Source: Opitutus sp.
Lineage (GTDB): Bacteria > Verrucomicrobiota > Verrucomicrobiia > Opitutales > Opitutaceae
DNA length: 45,077 nt
Reading direction: 5' to 3'
NCBI GenBank assembly: GCA_009695305.1
Contig: SIBG01000030.1
Span: 1 to 45,077, forward strand
Every line of letters starts with the position of its first letter. The stretch's first letter is position 1. This document shows positions 8,201 through 17,425 of the stretch, piece after piece. The notes below the pieces were generated by a model, which was not told where the DNA came from, ran no database searches, and saw nothing but the letters and a program-made list of their open reading frames with translations. The position numbers and the translations under genes are program-made.

Positions 8201-8376
8201 TAAGCGCCGTTCGCCGGATGGGAGACGCGACCCTCGATGCTGCCGCCCGCGGCACTTTGGGCGCCGAGCGGACCTGGGAGGAGGGAGAGGCCCATCGCCA
8301 CGAGACCGAGGGAAAACAGCCACCGGAGCGGGTGCGCGTGGTTCGTGTGGGGAAACCTCCCGGTGCTTGCCTTCAT
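5215..8376 (-). CDS. Large TonB-dependent receptor with carboxypeptidase-regulatory-like domain
   Basis: This 1053-residue outer-membrane receptor has a signal peptide (about residues 1-39), a carboxypeptidase-regulatory-like beta domain at about 46-122 (SIEGRVSHPANGAYLENARV), a probable TonB box near LTKYVVTES (about 137-145), a plug domain (about 155-270) and a long beta-barrel ending in the aromatic-terminated strand YGALWTFGLKGTF. Receptors of this size in Opitutaceae-like bacteria usually import oligosaccharides or other large nutrients; the substrate here is unknown. It starts 24 bases after the stop of the dehydrogenase gene (8401-11652), so the two are probably co-transcribed. Confidence 0.85.
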   Translation of the reverse strand: MKASTGRFPHTNHAHPLRWLFSLGLVAMGLSLLPGPLGAQSAAGGSIEGRVSHPANGAYLENARVSIEGTALETFTDAAGFYRVARVPAGVVRVRVFFTGFAESTTAVTVPSGGTVQHDLSLTAFEEPLGRDGSIKLTKYVVTESQQMEGAALAINEQRFAPNLKTVVAADEFGAASEGDIGEFLKYLPGVSMDYLAGDARQVSLGGVEFNYTPVTFGGFGMTNGNQGGTNRGVSLEYVSLNIVSRVEVINSPTPESPGAALAGSINFVPRTAFERTRPQFTFSTYVTMRDDARDFRPSVGPRERPTRKVLPGLEFSAVVPVSRRFGFSVSGAASTSYSARDSFVNTWRGASAVTNNGTFPDTTPDRPYLSSYVYRDGFLLRRRTSAAVTFDYKLSPNDRLSLSFTRSTYNTNYDIRGLTFSLLRVATGFTSTSDRSTAGQASFNVSTEVRDRNTLTYLPTLVYRHDGPVWKAEAGAGYSHSRDSTQSGDRGWFAIVAAQRTGVTIGFDDITPLRPGRITVSDGTTGATVDPFDLRSYVLQTANLAIPQNTDTKRSVYANLRRDFDWRGTPVSLKAGLDLQHAVRDDTRGVNPSNVLFDYVGQDGRTSVAPAGSDDLAAPFAYSAIATRPTKFGFPSIPIVSNAKVWDDYRANPARFRADDNATYRAAVTPSKRAEELVSALYLRGDVQLFQRRLKLVGGVRAEQTNVEAEGPLTDPTRNFQRRPDGSFLLGANGRPLTIVPATDALGVSKLTFISRGAHVKKEYLRWFPSINAAFNLRENLIARAAHSTSIGRPNFTQYSGGITLPDSEADPSATNRIMVNNAGIKPWRARSTTVALEYYFARVGLVSVSAFRRDFENFFGTALLPATSEFLALYSLDPATYGDYAVSTQYNLADTVRMEGFTFNYKQALTFLPAWARGVQVFANASTQHASGGATGEFQFSPRLANAGLSLTRPTFSLRADVNHRGRQLVSTLSGRSIEAGTARWAAPRTSLDLTAEHKLWRQFTVFAKFRNVTDVGVDFEFYGPSTPAVAQFQQRERYGALWTFGLKGTF

Positions 8377-8400
8377 TGCGGGCGGGCGAGCGCTGCGGGC

Positions 8401-11400
8401 TCACTGCCGCGATTTGAGGAAGACCACCAAGTCGGCGAGTTCCTGTCTGGTTAGCACGGCTTCCATGCCTGGAGGCATGGGCGACATCGTGCCCGGTTGA
8501 ATCCCGGTAATTTCTGCCCGGGCGATGTGCTGCTCGGTCTCCGGCCCCGTCGCCAGCACGACTTCGTCCGCGGTATCTTTGCGCAGGATGCCGCTGTGGG
8601 CGTCACCGCTCTTGGTCGTCACCACAAACGGCTCGAAGCCGCGCACCAACGTGGCGCTCGGAAACACGATCGCCTCCAGCAGTTCGCGCTCACTGCGGGT
8701 TTTGCCGATATTCGTCAGGTCGGGCCCGAGGCGACCGCCGCGATAACCCAGCACGTGGCATAGCGTGCACGCATTTTTTTCGCTGTTGAACACGGCCTGA
8801 CCGCGACGGATGTCGCCCCCAGGGGCGGTGGCCAGCAGCTCATCCACGTGCGCATTTTGGCGGGCCGCATCGGCGTTGAGGAGCGTGAGCAAGGAGTCGC
8901 CCTGCTGCTGCACGGCGAGTGGATATTTCGCGAACAGCGGCTTGAGCACGGTGGCACGCACGCCCGCCAGCCCGGCCGATGCCTGCAACGCCGCGATCAG
9001 TTTCAAACCGAGGGCTTCATTCGGCGCTTTTTCAAACGCGGGCAGGAGCTTCGGGGCCTCCAGCGCGCCGACCGTCTTCATCGTGTCGGCGAGCGCCAGT
9101 TGCTGCGCGGGCGTCAACGGCGCCCTCGCCAGCACGGTCGCGGCCGCACTGCGCACCAGCATCGGCTCCCGGCCATCGAGGTGAGCGCACAGGAAATCGA
9201 ACAGCACCGGATCGACGGGGGCCAGCGCCGCCGGGGTCGCGGTGGCCAGCGCTTCCAGCCGAACCTCCGCCGCCACGCCGGTGGTGCGGCCGACGCGCAC
9301 CAACGCCGCCACCAGCTCCGCGTGACCCAACTTTGGAATCGACAGCCCGCGCGCCGTCGCCACGGCCTGACGCGTGAGCGCGGAGTCACCGCTGGTGAGC
9401 ACCGCGGCCAACGCTGACAGCCAGACCGCCGGTGGCTCCTTCAAACCGGCTGCCGCCATTGCCCGGAGCGCAAGGAGCCGCACCTCGATCCTCGCCTTCG
9501 CCTCCGCGGCCGTCGTGGCCAGCACCTCCTGGATCGCCGCCGCCGGGGCCAGGCTCGCGAGCTGCGCCTGCCGGTCGGCCCACTCAGCTTCGCTGCGCGG
9601 CGGGCCCTGCAATTGCGTCCGAAAAAAATCCGCCAACTCGCCGCCCCATTCGGCGTGATGACTGGCGACCCACCCCGCGGTTTGCCGGACCACGGGCACA
9701 TTCGAATCGAGCGAGCGGATGACATCCGCGGCGGTCAGGTTGCCGCCTGCCATCTGATCGAGCGCGACCAACGTGGCGCGAACGACCCGCGCGGAGCGCG
9801 CGGTTCTCAATTGAGCCAACACCGGCTCAGGGCGACCGAGCTCCATCAACGCGTAGATGAACGAGTGTTCGAGCGTGCGTTCACCGGCCCGCACCGGTGA
9901 GCCAGTCGAAGTCACCTCGGTCTCGCCGAATCGTCGCAGCGCGGAGAGCAGCGGCTCGACGGCCCGCGCGTCGCCCATCCGGCCCAGCGCTTCCGCCGCC
10001 TGGCGGGCGTGCGCCGCGTTTTCGGCGGTAAGAAACGGCACCAGCCGCCCGAGCGCGCCCGCATCCCGCCACATGCTCAAGACCTGCATCGCCGTGGAGA
10101 CCACGGCTGCCGACTGATCGTCCAACGCCGCCCGCACCGCCGCGCGTGACTCGCTCGTGTCGATCCGCGCGAGCGCCCACACGGCATTTTGTCGCGTGGC
10201 CGCCGCCGTGGCGTGCAACGCCAGCTCACTCACGGCCGGGACTGCCGCCGGGCCGCGTTGCCCGAGCGTGTGCGTCGCGCGCTGCTGCACTTCGGGCCGG
10301 TCATCGGCGAGGAGCCGCGCCAGCTCGGCCGGCGCCATCGTCGTCCACGGCAATTTCAGGCCGCGCGCGTCGGGAATGCTTGGCGCCCCCGTTTTCCGAA
10401 TGCGATAGATCCCGCCGAGCACATCGGGCTTGGCGAGCTGCGCGGTCGGGCAACAGATCTTATACCAACCTCCCGTGTCGACGATCAGCAGGCTGCCATC
10501 GGCATCCTCCAGCACATCGGTCGGGTGAAAATCCTGGCTGTCCGACGTGACAAAGTCCGTGTTCTTCGTCGTAAACGTCGCGCCGTCCGGCACCATTTCG
10601 TGGCGCGAAATTTTGCGCAGGTTGAAATAGCACACGAAAAGATTGTCCAAGTAATCGGCGCCAAACGCCCGCGAGCGATAGGCGGTCGAGCCACACGGGG
10701 CGGCTGCGCCCATGTGGGTCATGATCGGCATCAAGTCGCCGGTGCGGGCGTGACCGGCCAGCGTGTAGTTTTCCTTGCCGTAGACTCCGCCGTAGACCGA
10801 GTGGATCAGGCCGTCGCGTTTCCCGGCGGTGCCGATCTGGAAAAACGTGCCGCTGAGGACGCGCTCGCCCGCCGCGGTAAACGCGAGGCCGACCGGGTTG
10901 TCCATTCCGCCGGTGAGCATCGGTTCGAGGCCGGTGCCGTCGGGCCGCGATCGAAAAATATGCGAAGTGCGCGTGACGAATTCCCGGCCATTTCCGAGCG
11001 TGTGCCGCTGCTCGGCGAAGGCGCCTTTCGTCCAGTAAAACCATCCTTCCGGCCCGAGATATGGCCCGTGCAGATCATTCGCGCAGCCCGTGAGCGTCTT
11101 GCCGTCATACCACACCTCGCGCTGGTCCGACACCCCATCGCCGTTGGTGTCGGTGAGTTTCCACAGGTGCGGCGGTGCGGCGACGTAGAGCGAGCCCTCG
11201 TAGAAGAGGGCGCCCTGCGGGAACATCATGTTTTCGGCGAAGACCGTGGACTTTTCGAACTTGCCGTCACCCTCCGCGTCCACGAGGCGCACGATGCGGT
11301 GGGGCTTTTGTTCGAACTGCTTGTCGGATTTGTCGCTCAGCCCGGATGAGTCGGTGGCGTAAAGCCGGCCCTGCTCATCGAAGGCGATCGAGATTGGCCG

Positions 11401-11652
11401 GTTCACCATGGGCGGCGCGGCGACCAGCTCGACCGTGAAGCCCTCGGGCACCGTCAGGGTCTGGCTCGCAAATTTGAACGAGGCGGTTTTCGGCGCGGGC
11501 GTCGTCGCGACCGCGGCCGGTTGGGCCGGCGGGGCGGCGGCAGACTGGATCACGGGGCTCGGGCGCGAACACGCGGCCAGCGCGAGCGCGCAAAGCAGGA
11601 ACAACACGAGGCGAGCACGACTCGCCGAGACGGAGAAATGGGGCAGTCTCAC
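8401..11652 (-). CDS. PVC-type membrane-bound dehydrogenase: beta-propeller, HEAT repeats, cytochrome c
   Basis: The protein starts with a lipoprotein signal (LFLLCALALAACS). Its N-terminal propeller (about residues 60-440) has motifs typical of the Pirellula/Verrucomicrobium dehydrogenase family (PTDVLEDADGSLLIVDTGGW). A long HEAT-like helical repeat region follows, then a C-terminal heme domain with CTLCH and PGTMSPMPPGM supplying the distal Met. It probably oxidises a sugar or alcohol at the cell surface and passes electrons to c-type cytochromes. I chose the GTG at 11652 because it sits just before the signal sequence; an upstream GTG at 11793 is also open, so the start is uncertain. It likely forms an operon with the TonB receptor. 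Confidence 0.8.
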   Translation of the reverse strand: MRLPHFSVSASRARLVLFLLCALALAACSRPSPVIQSAAAPPAQPAAVATTPAPKTASFKFASQTLTVPEGFTVELVAAPPMVNRPISIAFDEQGRLYATDSSGLSDKSDKQFEQKPHRIVRLVDAEGDGKFEKSTVFAENMMFPQGALFYEGSLYVAAPPHLWKLTDTNGDGVSDQREVWYDGKTLTGCANDLHGPYLGPEGWFYWTKGAFAEQRHTLGNGREFVTRTSHIFRSRPDGTGLEPMLTGGMDNPVGLAFTAAGERVLSGTFFQIGTAGKRDGLIHSVYGGVYGKENYTLAGHARTGDLMPIMTHMGAAAPCGSTAYRSRAFGADYLDNLFVCYFNLRKISRHEMVPDGATFTTKNTDFVTSDSQDFHPTDVLEDADGSLLIVDTGGWYKICCPTAQLAKPDVLGGIYRIRKTGAPSIPDARGLKLPWTTMAPAELARLLADDRPEVQQRATHTLGQRGPAAVPAVSELALHATAAATRQNAVWALARIDTSESRAAVRAALDDQSAAVVSTAMQVLSMWRDAGALGRLVPFLTAENAAHARQAAEALGRMGDARAVEPLLSALRRFGETEVTSTGSPVRAGERTLEHSFIYALMELGRPEPVLAQLRTARSARVVRATLVALDQMAGGNLTAADVIRSLDSNVPVVRQTAGWVASHHAEWGGELADFFRTQLQGPPRSEAEWADRQAQLASLAPAAAIQEVLATTAAEAKARIEVRLLALRAMAAAGLKEPPAVWLSALAAVLTSGDSALTRQAVATARGLSIPKLGHAELVAALVRVGRTTGVAAEVRLEALATATPAALAPVDPVLFDFLCAHLDGREPMLVRSAAATVLARAPLTPAQQLALADTMKTVGALEAPKLLPAFEKAPNEALGLKLIAALQASAGLAGVRATVLKPLFAKYPLAVQQQGDSLLTLLNADAARQNAHVDELLATAPGGDIRRGQAVFNSEKNACTLCHVLGYRGGRLGPDLTNIGKTRSERELLEAIVFPSATLVRGFEPFVVTTKSGDAHSGILRKDTADEVVLATGPETEQHIARAEITGIQPGTMSPMPPGMEAVLTRQELADLVVFLKSRQ

Positions 11653-11807
11653 AGCGCCGCAAGGGAAAGCAGGTCCCGCCACGAGGCAACGCGCAAAAAA
11701 ACCCGCGCGCCATGGCCGCCCGCGTTGGTCGGACGGAAACCGCCTGAACTCGAGGCCGTGGAAATCGGCGAGCAACAACTGAGGGCGTCGCACGTCTTAT
11801 CCTGATC

Positions 11808-13763
11808 ATGCGCTGCGCCCGCCTGCTTCCGCCCAGTTTTCTTTTTCTCTCGGGCCTCGTGTTCGCGGCCGAGAAGTTTTCCAAACCCGCTCCGGAAAAA
11901 ATGTTTGCCGACGGCAAGGTGTTCGACGCCCAGGGCCGGCCCTGGCGCACCGCCGTCGAGGACTGGGCCGGCGCGAAACAGCGCGTGGCCAACGATCCCG
12001 CGTGGGCCGCCTGGTTAAAACGCGAACGCACCGCGGTCGAGGGGTGGATCGCCAAACACCACGACCGCGTCGCCTGGGTCGCCGGTTGGTCCCACGATGG
12101 CGTGAGTCCCAAAGATGGCTCGGCGCTCCGGTGGACCGACCAGATTCCGGGCGAAGAAGTGCAGTTTTTTTCCACGCCATCCGATCCGCACATCGCCATC
12201 ACGCCAAAGCTCATGGCGTGGTGGATCGTGGAGTTTCGCGGCCAGCACGTTGAAACGATGGCCCGCGCCGCCCGCCTCTGGCGCCTCACGGGCGACGAGC
12301 ACTATGCCGCCTGGGCCATCGCCCAGATGGAGTTTTACTCCAGCAACTATCTCAAGTGGGAGCCCGTGCGGAAAGATCAGGGCGCCCGCCTGTTCTGGCA
12401 GTCGCTCACCGAGGCTTCGAACCTCGTGAAGTTCACCGAGACCGTGCGCCTCCTCGGTGGCCGGGTGCCCGCCGCCCAACTCCAGCAATGGCGCACTCAG
12501 TTCTTCGAACCGGAGGTCGTGGTGTTGAACAAAAATTTCCAGCAGATCCACAACATCGCCACGTGGCAGCGCTGCGCCGTCGCGCAGGTCGCGTTACTCT
12601 TCGGGGACGAGCCGATGTGGCGCGAAGCCCTCGACGGAAAGTTCGGCCTGCGCCGCCAGCTGGCCGACGGCATCACCAGCGACTACCTCTGGTATGAGCA
12701 GTCCCTCGGCTACAACGGCTTCGTCGTCGCCGCCGTCAACACGCTCTTCACCACCGCCGGTCTCTACGGCCGCGCCGCCGAACTCGCCCCGGAAATGGCC
12801 ACCGCGGAAAACCTGATGCTCGCGACCCTTTACCTGCGTTTTCCCAACGGGCAGCTCCCGAATCCCGCCGACAGCAAGGGCATTCCCGTCGCGCCGAATC
12901 CCGCGACGTTTGGCGCCAACTACCGGGTCTTCCCCACCACGCTCGGCCTCGCGGCCGCCGCCGACCGCCGCGATTGGGCGACGCTGCGCGATCCGCCGGC
13001 TGCCCCGCCGCGGCCGTTCGTGCCACCGCCCGTCACGAGCCGTAGTTTCGAGACCTCACGCATGGCGCTCCTCAAATCCGGTCCGTGGCAGGTGTTTCTT
13101 CACTACGGCCAGCTCACAAAATCCCACTCCCAATCCGAGGCCCTCAACTACTCCGCCGCTTTCGGCCCCACCGACATCACGCACGACCCGGGCGTCGTCG
13201 GCTACGGCTCGCCCCTCTACCGCGGCTATTACCAGCGCGGCCTCAATCACAACGTGCCCCTCGTGAACGGCGAAGGCCAGGAACCCATCCACCGTGGTGA
13301 ACTCCTCTCCTACTCCGCCACGCGGGTCGCGGCCGCGCAGCCCAACTACCGCCAGAACGCCCGCGCCAGTCGCACGCTCGCGATCGAGGGCCAAAACCTC
13401 ATCGACACGGCCACCCTCGAGACGATCGGCCCCACGCCGCAAACTCTCGGCCTCGCCCTCCACGTGCAGGGCAAAGTCCGCCTGCCCGGAATCTTCGCGA
13501 GCGATGCCGCCTTTGCGCAAGGCCGCCCCGAGGCCTTCGGTTACTGGCGCAACGTGCAGCGGGCGAGTTTCCACGACCGCGCCGAGTTCGATGTCACCTA
13601 TGGCGAAACCGTGATTCACCTCACCGTCGCCACTCCCGGCAACTTCCGCCTCTGGCACGGCTCCTCGCCGGACGTCCCGCCGCAGCGCCGCGAAAGTTTC
13701 TACCTCGAGCTGAGCACGCCCGCGACGAGCGCGACGTTTACCACGACCTTCGCGCCCCAGTGA
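11808..13763 (+). CDS. Heparinase II/III-like polysaccharide lyase (secreted)
   Basis: This 651-residue protein begins with a signal peptide (LLPPSFLFLSGLVFAAE). An alpha/alpha-toroid N-terminal domain follows (WIVEFRGQHVETMARAARLW, NIATWQRCAVAQVALLF, YLWYEQSLGYNGF). The C-terminal beta-sandwich carries HNVPLVNGEGQ, the hallmark region of the heparinase II/III family. Such enzymes cleave uronic-acid polysaccharides such as heparin-like glycans or alginate by beta-elimination. The exact substrate cannot be read from the sequence. It is divergent from the dehydrogenase/receptor pair and may serve the same scavenging role. Confidence 0.8.
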   Translation: MRCARLLPPSFLFLSGLVFAAEKFSKPAPEKMFADGKVFDAQGRPWRTAVEDWAGAKQRVANDPAWAAWLKRERTAVEGWIAKHHDRVAWVAGWSHDGVSPKDGSALRWTDQIPGEEVQFFSTPSDPHIAITPKLMAWWIVEFRGQHVETMARAARLWRLTGDEHYAAWAIAQMEFYSSNYLKWEPVRKDQGARLFWQSLTEASNLVKFTETVRLLGGRVPAAQLQQWRTQFFEPEVVVLNKNFQQIHNIATWQRCAVAQVALLFGDEPMWREALDGKFGLRRQLADGITSDYLWYEQSLGYNGFVVAAVNTLFTTAGLYGRAAELAPEMATAENLMLATLYLRFPNGQLPNPADSKGIPVAPNPATFGANYRVFPTTLGLAAAADRRDWATLRDPPAAPPRPFVPPPVTSRSFETSRMALLKSGPWQVFLHYGQLTKSHSQSEALNYSAAFGPTDITHDPGVVGYGSPLYRGYYQRGLNHNVPLVNGEGQEPIHRGELLSYSATRVAAAQPNYRQNARASRTLAIEGQNLIDTATLETIGPTPQTLGLALHVQGKVRLPGIFASDAAFAQGRPEAFGYWRNVQRASFHDRAEFDVTYGETVIHLTVATPGNFRLWHGSSPDVPPQRRESFYLELSTPATSATFTTTFAPQ

Positions 13764-13769
13764 GCTGCC

Positions 13770-15467
13770 TCACCGCGCCTCGAACACAATCTGGCCGCCC
13801 ACAATCGTCATCACGCACCGGGTTTGCAGGATCTCCGGCTCGGCGATTTGCATGATATCCGCGGACAGCACGGTGAAATCCGCGCGCTTGCCCACTGCGA
13901 TCGAGCCCGCCTCTTGCTCCACAAACGCCGCGTAGGCCGGCGCCAGCGTGAGCATCCGCAGCGCCTCCTCGCGGCTCAGTCGCTGCTCGCGGTGCCAGTC
14001 CTCATTCGCAAATCCATCCAGTGAACGGCGTGCCACCGCCGCGTAGAATTCGATCATCGGCTCGCCCCGCTCGACCGGTGCATCGGAACCACCCGCCAGC
14101 ACGGCGCCCGTGTCGAGCAGGCTCCGCCACGCATAGGCGCCGGCCAGCCGCTCCCGGCCGAGTCGGCTCGGCGCGAAAAACAAATCTCCGATCGCATGCG
14201 ACGCCTGCATGGACGCAATCACGCCGAGTCGCGCGAAGCGCGGCACGTCCGCCGCCGCGAGCACCTGCGCATGCTCGATGCGCCAGCGCGGTTCGCGCAC
14301 GCGCCGCTCCGCCGGCGGCACGAGCGCCAACGCCTTTTCATAGACGTCGAGGGTCAGCCGGTTCCCGCGGTCGCCGATCGCATGCGTCGCCACCTGCACG
14401 CCCTGCCGCAACGCCGCCACGAGCAACGGCAGCAAGCCCGCCTCGGTCTGCATCACGAGCCCGCTCGACGCGTAGTCCGCATAGGGCGCGAGCAGCGCCG
14501 CCCCGCGCGAGCCGAGCGCCCCGTCCATGTAGAGCTTGATGCCGCGCAGCGTGAACCGCCCGTCCGTCGCATCGATCACCACCCCCCGCTGCAACAGCTC
14601 TTCCGCCGCCGGCCCGGGCCCGCTCACGGCATCGTAAATCCGCAGCTGAATTTTTCCCGTGGCCACGAGCCGTTGCATCAGGCGCGCCTCCGCCATGCTG
14701 TTGCCCGCCGAGTGCACCTGGCACCAGCCCAGCGCGAGCTCGCGCTGCGCCCCCGTGATGAGCGCCCGCTCGGTCTCCGCGTCCGTCGCCGCTGGCACGA
14801 GCCGGCGCACCAGTTGCATGGCCTGGTCGATCAACATGCCCGTCGGTTCGCCCGACTTCGCCTCGTGCAAAATCTCTCCACCGCTCGGACTGGGCGTGGT
14901 GCGGTCGACCCCGGCGAGTTTCAACGCGACGCTGTTAGCGACCAGCCCGTGGCCGTCCGCGCGCGTGAGCACCACGGGATTGTCCGGCGCCGCCGCATCC
15001 AGGTCAGCGGCCGTCGGAAACACCGCCGGCCGCCACGCGGTCTCGATCCACCCGCGGCCTTCGATCCATTTTTTCGGTCCCGCCTCCGCCACGCGCGCCC
15101 GCAGCCGCGCCTGCAGGTCGGCGATGCCGGTCGTGCCCTCGAGATTGAACGACAGCTCGCGAAACCCGACGCCCGCCAGATGCAGGTGCGCATCCGTCAG
15201 TCCCGGCAGCACCGTGCGCCCCGCCAGATCGAGCACGCGCCGGGCTCCCGCGCGAAATTTTTCCGCGTCCGCCCGCGCCCCCGCAAACACGATCCGCCCG
15301 TCGCGCACCGCGACCGCCTCCACGCGAAGCGAAGCCGGCTCGCCGGTGTAAGTCGTCCCGTTCAACCACAACAGGTCCACCGGTGCCTGCGCCCGCGCGG
15401 CCATCATTCCCAGCAGGCCCAGGCTCGCCCCGGTCAGGATCTGGGCGATCACTCCCGAGATTTTCAT
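13770..15467 (-). CDS. Secreted amidohydrolase of the YtcJ/NfdA-like family
   Basis: This 565-residue metal-dependent hydrolase has a signal peptide (LTGASLGLLGMMAARAQA). The amidohydrolase-3 motifs are LPGLTDAHLHL (metal-binding HxH), KLYMDGALGSRGAAL, THAIGDRGN, WRIEHAQVL and GGSDAPVERGEPM. Members deacylate or hydrolyse N-substituted amides; the substrate is unknown. It follows the phosphohexomutase gene by one base and ends 6 bases from the convergent lyase gene. It is the distal gene of the ftsB-like run and may be a passenger of that operon. Confidence 0.85.
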   Translation of the reverse strand: MKISGVIAQILTGASLGLLGMMAARAQAPVDLLWLNGTTYTGEPASLRVEAVAVRDGRIVFAGARADAEKFRAGARRVLDLAGRTVLPGLTDAHLHLAGVGFRELSFNLEGTTGIADLQARLRARVAEAGPKKWIEGRGWIETAWRPAVFPTAADLDAAAPDNPVVLTRADGHGLVANSVALKLAGVDRTTPSPSGGEILHEAKSGEPTGMLIDQAMQLVRRLVPAATDAETERALITGAQRELALGWCQVHSAGNSMAEARLMQRLVATGKIQLRIYDAVSGPGPAAEELLQRGVVIDATDGRFTLRGIKLYMDGALGSRGAALLAPYADYASSGLVMQTEAGLLPLLVAALRQGVQVATHAIGDRGNRLTLDVYEKALALVPPAERRVREPRWRIEHAQVLAAADVPRFARLGVIASMQASHAIGDLFFAPSRLGRERLAGAYAWRSLLDTGAVLAGGSDAPVERGEPMIEFYAAVARRSLDGFANEDWHREQRLSREEALRMLTLAPAYAAFVEQEAGSIAVGKRADFTVLSADIMQIAEPEILQTRCVMTIVGGQIVFEAR

Positions 15468-15468
15468 C

Positions 15469-17418
15469 TTAGCCTTCGGCCCGCCGCCGGGCATCGGCGT
15501 CGATCAGCTGGCCGAGGCCGTCGAGCGTCGCCTTCACCCGCGCCTTCACCGCCCCGAGTTCGCCGGCGGCGGCGACCGATTCGCTGGCGAACAGATAAAA
15601 TTTCATCTTCGGTTCGGTGCCGCTGCCCCGCGCGGCAAACGAATAGCCGTTCGACAGCGAGATGAGATAAAGATCCTGCGGCGGGATGGTCTCACCGTCG
15701 GCATCGACGATTTTCTCGCGGCCAAAATCCTGAAATCGGGTCACCCGCACGTCGCCGAACGCCGCCGGCGGATGCGCGCGATACGTCTCGAGGATGCGCT
15801 TGATCTTCGCGTTGCCGCTCGCGCCCTCGTAGTAGATGTTGATCACCCCCTCGAGGTAGAAACCGTGACGAAGATAAATCTCGTCGAGATATTCCGGCAC
15901 CGTGAGCCCGCGCGATTTCACCCACGCGCACACTTCGGCGAACATCAGACAGGCCGAGTTGCCGTCCTTGTCCCGCAGAAAATCATTCGGCAGATAGCCG
16001 TAGCTTTCCTCGCAGCCGAACGCATAGAACGTGCTGTGCTGCTGCAACAGCTTCGCGCGCTCTTCAAACGGCGTGCGGTCGTAGTCGAAACCGGCGCCCA
16101 TCGCCGCGGTGAGCTGCGCCTCATAACGGCCGATCTTGGCGGCGATCCACTTGAAACCAGTGAGGGTCTTGATGACTTTGACGCCATGGCCGCGGCCGAT
16201 CGCGTCCTGCAGCTGGGTCGTGACAAAGGTGTTCACGATGGCGACGCGGGGACCACCGGACGGGGGAATCCAGCCGAGCTCCTGATATTTGGTGAGCCGG
16301 TAGTCGACCAAGAGGGCGCCGATCTGGTTGCCGGTGAGGAGTTCCATCGCGCCGGCGCGATTGCGCACCGCCACGCCCATGCGGTCAGCATCCGGATCGG
16401 TGGCGAGGACCACGTCCGCCTTTCGCTTCGTGGCCAGCGCCACGGCGAGCGCGAGGGCCTCCGCGTTCTCGGGATTGGGTGACTTGACCGTGGGAAAACG
16501 TGCGTCGAAGTTCAGTTGCTCGGGCACCGGTTTCACGTCGCAGCCCGCGTGAATCAGCAGGGGCAGCGAGTGCACCGCCCCCGTGCCGTGGATGTTCGTG
16601 AAAACCACCTTGAGCTTCGTCGGACGAAAGACGGTCGGATCGATGACGGCCTTGGCGGCGACCGCGAGATAGGCATCGTCCGCGTCGCGGCCGAGGGTGG
16701 TGACGCCCGTGAGTTTTTTTTCCAGGAAGGCACCAAGTTCGGCGAGCGGCACGGCGTTAACCTCATCAACAATGCCCCGATCGTGCGGTGCGATGACCTG
16801 CGCGCCGCCGTCGAAGTAGGCCTTGATGCCGTTGTCGTGGGGCGGATTGTGGCTCGCCGTGATCACGATCCCCGCGTGCGCTTTGAGCCAGCGCACCGCG
16901 TAGCTGAGCTGCGGCGTCGGTCGCGGGCCGTCGAAGATAAACGCATCGCCGCCGAGCCGCGTCCAAGTCGACGCCGCCAGCTCGCAGAAATGCCGCGAGA
17001 AATGCCGCACATCATGCGCGATCACCAGCCGGGGCCGCGCCGTGCCGTCCCGTGCCGCCAGAAATTTTTTCGTGTAACGCGCGAGACCGACGACGGCGCG
17101 GATCAGCGTGAAATCGTTCAGCATGTTGCTGCCGATGGCGGCATGTTCCGGCGAGCCGGTCTCACTCAGCGTGCCCGTCTCCGCCCCCGTCGCGACCACG
17201 CCCATCGTGCGCCCGCGCATTCCGCCAGTGCCAAATTCAAGATAACGGTAGAAGCGATCGTTGAGCTCACCCCACGCCTCCTGCGCCACGAGTTCCGCGA
17301 TGCTCGCGTGCGCCCACGCGGGCAGCCGGGCGCCGAGAAAAGCGGTAAGATTATCCGCCGCGCCAGCCATGAGCTGGCCCGACTGCGCGGCGAGTTTGAT
17401 GCGATCGGAAGTGGTCAT
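15469..17418 (-). CDS. Phosphoglucomutase/phosphomannomutase
   Basis: This 649-residue alpha-D-phosphohexomutase shows all four functional motifs: the phosphoserine loop VITASHNPPHDNGIKAYF, the metal loop TDPDADRMGVAV, the sugar-recognition loop GCEESYGYLPND and the phosphate-binding RGSGTEPKMKFYL. It interconverts hexose 6- and 1-phosphates in the cytosol. It is longer than typical members (about 550-600). It sits directly after a UDP-sugar pyrophosphorylase (7 bases), so the pair could make a UDP-hexose from a hexose 6-phosphate. Glucose, mannose or glucosamine specificity cannot be assigned by eye. Confidence 0.9.
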   Translation of the reverse strand: MTTSDRIKLAAQSGQLMAGAADNLTAFLGARLPAWAHASIAELVAQEAWGELNDRFYRYLEFGTGGMRGRTMGVVATGAETGTLSETGSPEHAAIGSNMLNDFTLIRAVVGLARYTKKFLAARDGTARPRLVIAHDVRHFSRHFCELAASTWTRLGGDAFIFDGPRPTPQLSYAVRWLKAHAGIVITASHNPPHDNGIKAYFDGGAQVIAPHDRGIVDEVNAVPLAELGAFLEKKLTGVTTLGRDADDAYLAVAAKAVIDPTVFRPTKLKVVFTNIHGTGAVHSLPLLIHAGCDVKPVPEQLNFDARFPTVKSPNPENAEALALAVALATKRKADVVLATDPDADRMGVAVRNRAGAMELLTGNQIGALLVDYRLTKYQELGWIPPSGGPRVAIVNTFVTTQLQDAIGRGHGVKVIKTLTGFKWIAAKIGRYEAQLTAAMGAGFDYDRTPFEERAKLLQQHSTFYAFGCEESYGYLPNDFLRDKDGNSACLMFAEVCAWVKSRGLTVPEYLDEIYLRHGFYLEGVINIYYEGASGNAKIKRILETYRAHPPAAFGDVRVTRFQDFGREKIVDADGETIPPQDLYLISLSNGYSFAARGSGTEPKMKFYLFASESVAAAGELGAVKARVKATLDGLGQLIDADARRRAEG

Positions 17419-17425
17419 GGGTATC

